NCBI RefSeq assembly: GCF_031599675.1
Contig: NZ_CP134223.1
Coordinates: 2,604,001 to 2,668,000 of the forward strand
DNA: 64,000 nucleotides
Reading direction: 5' to 3'
Source of the DNA: Paenibacillus pedocola
GTDB taxonomy: Bacteria > Bacillota > Bacilli > Paenibacillales > Paenibacillaceae
The notes below the pieces were generated by a model that saw only the letters and a list, made by a program, of their open reading frames with translations, was not told the DNA's origin and searched no databases. Below are positions 16,272 to 24,100 of this stretch, piece by piece (position 1 is the first letter of the stretch; each line of letters opens with the position of its first letter). A program made the translations under genes and the position numbers.

Positions 16272-18725
16272 GTGCTTGATGTTATCGCCATAGGAGAAGT
16301 ATTGATAGACTTTACTCCAGCTGGTCGCACAGCAGGGGGGAATGAGCAATTTGAATGTAATCCAGGAGGGGCTCCGGCAAACGTGGCCGCAGCACTATCC
16401 CGGTTAGGAGCCAAATCTGCTCTCATAAGCAAGGTCGGAGAGGATCAATTCGGTTCCTTGCTGCACAACACCTTGTTAGGCAGTGGTGTGGATGTGTCGG
16501 AAGTTTCTTATACGAATGAAGCGAGTACAACACTGGCCTTTGTCCATCTGGATGATCAGGGAGACCGGTCGTTCAGCTTCTTCCGCAAGCCGGGAGCAGA
16601 TACCTTCTTACACTCGAGGGATATCCCGCTTCACCGGATTGAAAGCTGCAAGGCTCTTCATTTTGGATCATTGTCCATGACCCATGAACCTGCCCGTACA
16701 GCAACCAAGACGGCAGTGCTTAAGGCTAAGGAATCAGGAGTTTTGCTCTCATTCGATCCTAATATCCGGTTTGCGTTATGGAAGAGCAAGGAAGAAGCCA
16801 GACAGAATATTTTTTGGGGCATGAATTATGCCGATATTCTGAAAATATCGGAAGAAGAGCTTTCTTTTATCACGGGGATCAGCGATGTTGAAAAGGGCTC
16901 CCTAGAGCTGCAGCAGCAATTTGATATCTCGTTAATTGTCGTCACTTTAGCAGATAAAGGCTGCTATTACCGCTTGGCTGGTCTGGATGGCTATGTGCCG
17001 GGGTTTAAGGTTAAGGCGATCGACACGACAGGAGCCGGGGATGCTTTTCTAGGCTGTCTGTTATACAAGATTCTGGAAAATGGGAGTTCTTTGCATGAAC
17101 TAACTAGCCAGCAAATGATTAGTATGCTGACTTTTGCCAATGCCGGCGGAGCGTTAGTAACCACACGGAAGGGGGCTCTTGGGTCCATGCCGACGACAGA
17201 TGAGATTATCCGGATGATAGAGTCCAATCAACAGAATAATGACGATCGTTTTAGACCGGGGTTTCATTTCTCACCCCCCGCTAACTGGGCTAATGATCCG
17301 AACGGATTAGTTTACTATGAGGGAAGCTATCATCTTTTCTATCAATACCATCCTTACAGTAATAAATGGGGCCCTATGCACTGGGGCCATGCTGTTAGTG
17401 AGGACCTGATTCACTGGGAGCACGTACCTATTGCTTTATTTCCGGATGAGCATGGAGCTATTTTTTCCGGCTGCTGTGTAGTGGACTGGAAGAATAGCAG
17501 CGGATTATTTGAAGATTCTCATGGACTCGTTGCGATCTTTACTCATGCGGATACCCATCCGGAGACAGGACAGCCGCGCCAGCGGCAGAGCCTGGCTTAC
17601 AGCAGCGATAAAGGCCAGACCTGGCACAAGTATGACGGAAATCCGGTGCTCGCCGAGGAGGATCAGATTGACTTCCGGGACCCGAAGGTGTTCTGGCATG
17701 CGCAAAGTGAGCGTTGGATTATGGCTATTGTTGCTGGAGACCACGCCCGTTTCTATGCATCTCCTAATTTGCGTGAATGGACGCTTACCGGTGAATTCGG
17801 TAGAGGAGAGGGCTCCCATGACGGTGTGTGGGAATGCCCGGATCTGTTTGAGCTGCCGGTGGATAACACCGGGCGTACCAAATGGGTACTCATTATTAGT
17901 ATTGGAGACAATCCAAACTGTCCGGAAGGATCACGAACGCAATATTTTATCGGGGAGTTCGACGGAAATAACTTCATTAATGACAACCCGGCCGATCATA
18001 TCCTGTGGCTCGATTATGGCAGAGACAATTATGCGGGAGTTACCTGGTCGGATATCCCTGAGCAGGACGGACGCCGGGTGATCATCGGGTGGATGAGCAA
18101 CTGGAAGTATGCCAACGAGACACCTACCGGTTCCTGGAGAGGTGCCATGACTCTGCCCCGCGTGTTGTCACTGACAAACCAGGGCGACGAGGGTGTGACA
18201 CTAACCCAAATGCCTGTCCGGGAAATAGAGCAGCTGCGCCAAGAATCAGCTAACTGGAATGGAATCACAGTTACACCTGAGAACCCTTTTATTCAGAAAA
18301 TGAACGAAGATCTGCTGGAAATCGAAGCCGATATTGATATCCGGCCCGGTGAAGAGGTTCATATTGGGCTGAAATCCTCCGGGCGGAGTGAGATTGTTAT
18401 CGGGTACGACCCTGCTAAGGAGTGGCTGTTCATCGACCGTTCCAAATCGGGTGTGACTGATTTCCACCCTTCGTTCGCAAGCACACACGGTGCCAAAATG
18501 GTTTCGAAGAATGGAAAGATCAAGCTGCAGATCTGGCTGGATCGTAATGCGGTTGAAGTGTATGCCAACAATGGACTGGTTGCACTGACAGATCAAATTT
18601 TCCCTGATGCTTCAATTGATAAAGTTGAAGTAAGCACGCAATCCGGGCAAGTTGTATTGGATTCGCTGCAGATCCATACTCTTAAATCCATCCATATTCC
18701 GGATGGTGGGAGGAATGATGCATGA
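16272..18725 (+). CDS. Fructokinase (PfkB) fused to GH32 beta-fructosidase
   Basis: 817 residues in one uninterrupted frame from GTG 16272 (GGTGGGGA upstream). Residues 1-315 are a complete PfkB sugar kinase: IAIGEVLIDFTP, NPGGAPANVAAALSRLG, and DTTGAGDAF with catalytic D257. After a linker of about a dozen residues (MIESNQQNNDDRF), residues 325-817 are a full GH32 enzyme of the SacC/sucrase type: WANDPNG with nucleophile D342, FRDP with D470, and WECPD with acid/base E521, plus the C-terminal beta-sandwich. It lacks a signal peptide, so it acts in the cytoplasm: hydrolysis of imported sucrose or fructans, then phosphorylation of the freed fructose. The stop overlaps the next start by 4 bp. 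Confidence 0.95.
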   Translation: MLDVIAIGEVLIDFTPAGRTAGGNEQFECNPGGAPANVAAALSRLGAKSALISKVGEDQFGSLLHNTLLGSGVDVSEVSYTNEASTTLAFVHLDDQGDRSFSFFRKPGADTFLHSRDIPLHRIESCKALHFGSLSMTHEPARTATKTAVLKAKESGVLLSFDPNIRFALWKSKEEARQNIFWGMNYADILKISEEELSFITGISDVEKGSLELQQQFDISLIVVTLADKGCYYRLAGLDGYVPGFKVKAIDTTGAGDAFLGCLLYKILENGSSLHELTSQQMISMLTFANAGGALVTTRKGALGSMPTTDEIIRMIESNQQNNDDRFRPGFHFSPPANWANDPNGLVYYEGSYHLFYQYHPYSNKWGPMHWGHAVSEDLIHWEHVPIALFPDEHGAIFSGCCVVDWKNSSGLFEDSHGLVAIFTHADTHPETGQPRQRQSLAYSSDKGQTWHKYDGNPVLAEEDQIDFRDPKVFWHAQSERWIMAIVAGDHARFYASPNLREWTLTGEFGRGEGSHDGVWECPDLFELPVDNTGRTKWVLIISIGDNPNCPEGSRTQYFIGEFDGNNFINDNPADHILWLDYGRDNYAGVTWSDIPEQDGRRVIIGWMSNWKYANETPTGSWRGAMTLPRVLSLTNQGDEGVTLTQMPVREIEQLRQESANWNGITVTPENPFIQKMNEDLLEIEADIDIRPGEEVHIGLKSSGRSEIVIGYDPAKEWLFIDRSKSGVTDFHPSFASTHGAKMVSKNGKIKLQIWLDRNAVEVYANNGLVALTDQIFPDASIDKVEVSTQSGQVVLDSLQIHTLKSIHIPDGGRNDA

Positions 18726-21001
18726 GCCACGTAAACGGCGATCAAGGCTTGATAATGCACTGGGCTTTTGATGAAGGCACAGGAGCAAGCGCTCTGGAGA
18801 GCGTATCTGAGGTCCGGGACGAGATACAGTCTGTATTTAATCAAGCAGAGTTTACCGAACGGTCCGGTCCGCAGTGGAGACAGGGGGTGACAGGAACCGG
18901 CCTCCTGTTCGATGGTTACTCGACTTCTATCGTCCATCAGGTCGAAGAAGAAGAGAAGAACGGCGGACTGAAATCTTTGTCAGCACTAAGTATCGGGGTA
19001 TGGGTGGCTCCGCGCACCTATGACTTAGGTCATGAAGGCAAGCTGACAGCTATTGTGAACCGCCACAATATGGAGCATAAACAAGGTTATCTGCTTGGCA
19101 TGTTCAGGCACGGTTCCTGGTCCTTCCAGGTTGGGCTGGAAGGAGGAAGCTGGAAGGAGCTTTGGTCACCGGAAGGCTATGAATTGCCAAAGAACGAATG
19201 GTCTTACGTGAATGCTGTATTTGATGGAAATCAGGGTGAAATCAAACTGTATCTGAACGGCAGTGAAGTTGCTTCTTGTGTCGTGCCCAGCGGTTCCCGT
19301 CTTGCTGAAGCATTTGGCACAGATCTGCTCATCGGCAAGAATAATCACAGCAGCCTGCTGGCTGGGGTCTTCAGCCTTCAGATGTTCAGCGGGATCATCG
19401 ATGAGCTGAAGATTTATAACCGGGCCTTAAGTGCAGAGGAAGTGGCCGCTTCTTATCAGCATGTGCTGGATTCCGCACATGGAGGTCTTAGGCCGCAAGT
19501 GCCTTATGACGAGATCAGGCTGGACAGGACTCCTCTGCTTACCGATCGGCACAGACCGCAATACCATGTCAGCCCACCCGCTCATTGGATGAACGAGCCT
19601 CATGCGCCAATCTATTTTGACGGGCTGTATCATTTGTTCTACCAGCATAACCCGTTAGGGCCGTTCTTTTATCATATCCATTGGGGCCATTGGGTGAGTA
19701 AGGATCTGGTCCATTGGAGGGATCTTCCCGTAGCCCTAGCACCCGCTAAGGATCAGCTGGCACCGGACGGAATCTGGTCGGGCAGTGCGACTTATGATGC
19801 AGAGGGCTTGCCGGTCCTCTTCTTTACGGCGGGAAATGACAGTGCTTCACCGAATCAGAGTGTTGCGCTTGCCCGGAGTACTTATTCCCAGGATGGAGAT
19901 CCGGATTTGGTTCAGTGGGTCAAACATCCGGAGCCGCTCATTGTACAGAAGCAGGGTATGGGCGCCTTCGGAGATTTTCGAGACCCTTTTGTCTGGAAGG
20001 ATGATGACGGCTGGTATGCATTGGTCGGTTCGGGGATTGAAGGCGGTGGCGGAGCCGCATTAGCATTTGAATCACAGGATATGCTGAGCTGGACGTACAA
20101 AGGGTCATTCTTTGAAGCGGATATTCAACAGTTCCCTTATCTTGGGCCTATCTGGGAGCTCCCTGTATTTCTTCCTCTTGGCAGTGACAAGCAAGGTGTG
20201 AGCAAATACCTCCTGCTGGTCAGTCCTGTGGGAAAAGGCGCTGATGTCGAGGTGTTCTATTGGATCGGTCAGCTGGACAAGCACAATCTGTCCTTCCTCC
20301 CGGATCAGGAAGAACCGCAATTGATTGACGTTGGTGATTTTCATTTTACCGGTCCTAGCGGAATGGTGGATCCGAAGACGGGCAGAAATATCATCTTTAC
20401 TATCGCGCAGGGTGACCGCACATCCGAGCTGGAATACCAATCGGGCTGGGCTCATAACGGCGGATTGCCGTTAAGTGTCTTCCTGAGGGAAGACGGACGG
20501 CTGGGAATCGAGCCGATTCAGGAGCTGCAATCGCTGCGCGGCACTAAACTGCTATCGATACGTGACAAGTCTTTGGCTGAGGCTAATCTATCGCTAATAG
20601 ATGTTCGTGGTGACATGCTTGAGATTCAATTAGAACTGGAGCGGGGCAGTGCCCAACAACTCGGAATCAAAGTCCGGTGTACACCGGATGGAGAAGAAGA
20701 AACGCTGCTGTATTATGATTTTAAAGAACTAAAGCTCCTGGTCGACCGAACGAAAACTACACTGCATCCGGGTGAAAAGTGCAGTGGGGTCCAAGGCGGT
20801 AAGCTGGAGCTGCTAGGGGAGAATTTGAAGCTTCACATCTATTTGGACCGTTCCATGGTCGAAGCCTATGCCAACGGTTTGAAAAGCCTGACGACCCGGG
20901 TATATCCGAGCCGTAAGGATGCTTTGGGGCTGGAGATCTGGGGAGATGGCGAGCCGCTTATTAAATCTATGGAAATATGGAACATGCAGTCCATTTGGTA
21001 A
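18722..21001 (+). CDS. Cytoplasmic LamG-GH32 protein with Glu at nucleophile position
   Basis: 759 residues. Residues about 10-250 are a concanavalin-like LamG domain (GLLFDGYSTSIVHQ, SIGVWVAPRTYD, EIKLYLNGSEVA, GIIDELKIYNRALS). Residues 280-759 are GH32 (RPQYHVSPPAHWMNEPHAPI, YHLFYQHNP, FRDPFVW, then the beta-sandwich with LDRSMVEAYANG). The usual WMNDPNG reads WMNEPHA, so the nucleophile position is E292 instead of Asp. The transition-state Asp (D421) and the acid/base Glu (E479, in IWELPVF) remain. There is no signal peptide. The start overlaps the fusion gene's stop (ATGA). It is a shorter, cytoplasmic relative of the surface enzyme encoded next. Substrate or even hydrolysis cannot be assumed. 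Confidence 0.88.
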   Translation: MSHVNGDQGLIMHWAFDEGTGASALESVSEVRDEIQSVFNQAEFTERSGPQWRQGVTGTGLLFDGYSTSIVHQVEEEEKNGGLKSLSALSIGVWVAPRTYDLGHEGKLTAIVNRHNMEHKQGYLLGMFRHGSWSFQVGLEGGSWKELWSPEGYELPKNEWSYVNAVFDGNQGEIKLYLNGSEVASCVVPSGSRLAEAFGTDLLIGKNNHSSLLAGVFSLQMFSGIIDELKIYNRALSAEEVAASYQHVLDSAHGGLRPQVPYDEIRLDRTPLLTDRHRPQYHVSPPAHWMNEPHAPIYFDGLYHLFYQHNPLGPFFYHIHWGHWVSKDLVHWRDLPVALAPAKDQLAPDGIWSGSATYDAEGLPVLFFTAGNDSASPNQSVALARSTYSQDGDPDLVQWVKHPEPLIVQKQGMGAFGDFRDPFVWKDDDGWYALVGSGIEGGGGAALAFESQDMLSWTYKGSFFEADIQQFPYLGPIWELPVFLPLGSDKQGVSKYLLLVSPVGKGADVEVFYWIGQLDKHNLSFLPDQEEPQLIDVGDFHFTGPSGMVDPKTGRNIIFTIAQGDRTSELEYQSGWAHNGGLPLSVFLREDGRLGIEPIQELQSLRGTKLLSIRDKSLAEANLSLIDVRGDMLEIQLELERGSAQQLGIKVRCTPDGEEETLLYYDFKELKLLVDRTKTTLHPGEKCSGVQGGKLELLGENLKLHIYLDRSMVEAYANGLKSLTTRVYPSRKDALGLEIWGDGEPLIKSMEIWNMQSIW

Positions 21002-21002
21002 C

Positions 21003-21022
21003 AGAAGCGCTATGGCGCTTCT
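21003..21022 (+). terminator. Short hairpin after the LamG-GH32 gene
   Basis: A perfect 8-bp stem (AGAAGCGC/GCGCTTCT) with a 4-nt loop starts right after the stop codon. There is no clear T-run, so it may be a partial terminator or an mRNA 3' end stabiliser between the operon and the surface enzyme gene. Confidence 0.4.
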
Positions 21023-21071
21023 TGCCATTTGGCTCAGAATAAATGATTAAGAAGATTTACATTCCTCTGAC

Positions 21072-21085
21072 TGAAAGCGCTTTAT
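21072..21085 (+). promoter_or_regulatory. Candidate cre (CcpA) site before the surface GH32 gene
   Basis: TGAAAGCGCTTTAT fits the cre consensus except near its ends. It lies about 110 bp upstream of the gene start, where CcpA could repress it in good carbon conditions. Confidence 0.45.
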
Positions 21086-21195
21086 TTGGTTTCTCTCCTT
21101 TCATAATTCTTATCTTTTCGTCCTTGTACAAGGAGAGCATCGCGAAATTAGGTATCGTAGCGGCATGAATAAGAGATTATGAAGGAGGCTCTTGA

Positions 21196-24100
21196 ATGAG
21201 AAAAGTTAAAGGAAGAAAACCCTGGATATCCAGAATGGTGATAGGGGTTATCGCTCTCCAGCTTGCTGTTCCCGGAATTCCGGCGGCTGCTGAGTCTGGT
21301 TCTAATGTTGGACAAGCGACACTTCCAAAAGTAAACATGGGATTGTCCGTAACGGACGCAGTCTATCAAATTCCTAAGGCTGATGCGGGATTGTCAGTTA
21401 ACGATGCGGTCTACAAAATTGTGAATCCGGGATTTGAAACAGGAGACCTGACAGGCTGGACTGTTGTCAAAGGAAATGCCTTTGGTCCAAATAGCGTCTC
21501 AGATGAAGCCACATGGTGGGCGGAACAAATTCCGTATAATCAGGAAGGCACTTATCATTTAAACGGCTGGAAGTATGATGAGGCTGCAACAGGTGTGCTG
21601 CGTTCCAGTATCTTCGAGCTGGGCGGCAGCGGCTGGATCAGCTTCAAGCTTGGCGGTGCGAAAAACCCTAACAAGGTATATGCAAACATTGTGGAAGCTG
21701 ATACGGGAAAAGTAATAGCCAGATACGGCAATAGCGCTTTTGCCGATGTTGGTTTTCCTAATCCCGCTCAGGGCATGCGGCTTGCTAATATGGTGCAGTA
21801 TAAGGCAGATCTTTCCGGATATTTGGGCAAGAAGCTGTATGTAGAGATCGTAGATAACGCAACCTCAGATTGGGGATTGATTTTTGCGGACGCATTCTTT
21901 ATGTACCATGAAACAGAGCCGACAGAGGGCATTGTTGCCACGGATATCAAGCCGGATTTCAAGCGTTACCAGATAGACAATCCAAGCTTTGAAACTGGGG
22001 ATCTATCCGGGTGGACTGTAGTGGAAGGTGAAGCCTTTGGTCCAGACAGCGTGTCGGATGAAACCACCTGGTGGGCGGAACATATACCTTACAACCAGGA
22101 AGGCACTTATCATTTGAATGGCTGGAAATACGCCGAATCTGCGACAGGTGTGCTTCGTTCCAGCACCTTCGAGTTAGGGGGAACGGGCTGGATCACCTTC
22201 AGACTTGGCGGAGGTAAGCATACGGATCAAGCCTATGTGAGCGTCATTGATGCGGTTACGGGAAACTTGATTGCCAGATACGGCAACAGTGAATTTAGCG
22301 ATTCCGGGTTTCCGGATCCGGCGCAGGGCTTGAGACTCGCGAATATGGAACAGTATAAGGCCGACTTGTCCAAGTATATCGGCAAGAAACTGTATCTGGA
22401 GATCGTCGATCATGCAGCCTCGGATTGGGGGCTGGTTTTTGCTGATGCCTTTAACACCTTCAATGAAATGGTGCCGGATGAAGGGGTTATGGCTGACAAT
22501 ATTATCCCGACCGAAATTACGAATCGCAGTTTTGAGACGGGAAACTTTGAGGGCTGGATGGTGGAGGGGGATGCTTTTCAAGTGACCGATGAAGCTGTGG
22601 CCGGCAAAGATGGCAGCTTTTATGCCAAGTCTTCCATGGAAGGGCAGGGCTCCATAACCTCCAGTGCCTTCACACTTCAAGGAAACGGAACGGTGAATTT
22701 TACTGTGCTGGATATCGTAAATCCGGAAGAGGCCTATGTGGCACTGTATGACGCCGGCACTGATGCGCTGCTTGAAAAGACCGGAGATGTCAGTGCGAAT
22801 GAGCAAATTTCCTGGAATGTGTACGAGCATTATAATAAGAGACTTTATATCAAGGTTACTGATCAATCTGGACAGGCCCGGATTTCCGTTGACGCTTTTC
22901 AAGCTAATGCTACGGGGAACATCTTTTATATGAATTTTGATGAAGGCGCGGGAAAGAAGGCGCTTGAGGAAGTAAGCAATCTGGAACATGATGTGAACTA
23001 TGTCTTTAATGATGCAAGATATATGGCTTCTAAGGATCCGAGATGGACTCCGCGCGGAGTCAAAGGCGGTGCCTTATTGTTCGACGGCTACTCGAATGAT
23101 GTTGAGGTCAGTGCAAAGGATACTATTCCTGTAAGTGATGCGTTAACGATCGAAGCCTGGGTCGCCCCGCGCAGCTACGAATGGGGAGACGGAAACAAGC
23201 TGTCTGCGATTGTAAACCAGTCAGATCAGGATAAGGTGGAAGGCTTCGCGCTTGGCATGTACCGGCACGGCACCTGGTCGATGCAGGCTGGGATAGGCGG
23301 GCAGTGGATTCAGGTCTGGGTAAAGGATCATCCGCTTGAGAAATACAAGTGGAATTACGTGGCTGCAACGTTCGACAAAAAGGACGGAATGCTTAAGTTG
23401 TATCTGAACGGTCAGGAAGTAGCTTCCCAGGCAACTCCGCTCAACATTCCGATCACATCCTCTTCAGCAGATCTGCTGATCGGAAAAAACAATAAACCAG
23501 TAGAGCTCGCAGGCCTGTTCTCCTTCAATATGTTCAGCGGACTCATCGATGAGGTGAAACTGCAGAACAAAGCGCTTACGGGTTCGGAGATCCTTGCTGA
23601 ATATGAAACTGTAAAGGCGCTTCACGGCGGTGCGGTTCCAGAAATTCCAAATGGCGATATTGATGAGGACCCCAGCGTTTTCGACGGTGATCAGCATCGT
23701 CCCCAGTACCATGCGATGCCTCCGCAAAACTGGATGAATGAAGCGCATGCGCCGATTTATTTTAACGGCCAATATCATTTGTTTTACCAGCATAATCCTC
23801 AAGGGCCATACTGGCATCAAATCCACTGGGGACATTGGGTGAGTGACGATATGGTGCACTGGGAAAATGTAAGGCCTGCGCTTGCACCCGAAGCCGGAAC
23901 CCTGGACCCGGACGGCGCATGGTCAGGTAGCGCAGCATATGATCGTGACGGTAATCCTGTTCTGTTCTATACCGCCGGCAATGACTCCCTGTCACCGAAC
24001 CAAAGAACAGGGCTGGCGACTCCGGCTGATTTGACTGATCCCCGCTTAGAGCAATGGGTGAAATATCCAGAGCCGGTAACGGAGCAGAACGGAAACGGCA

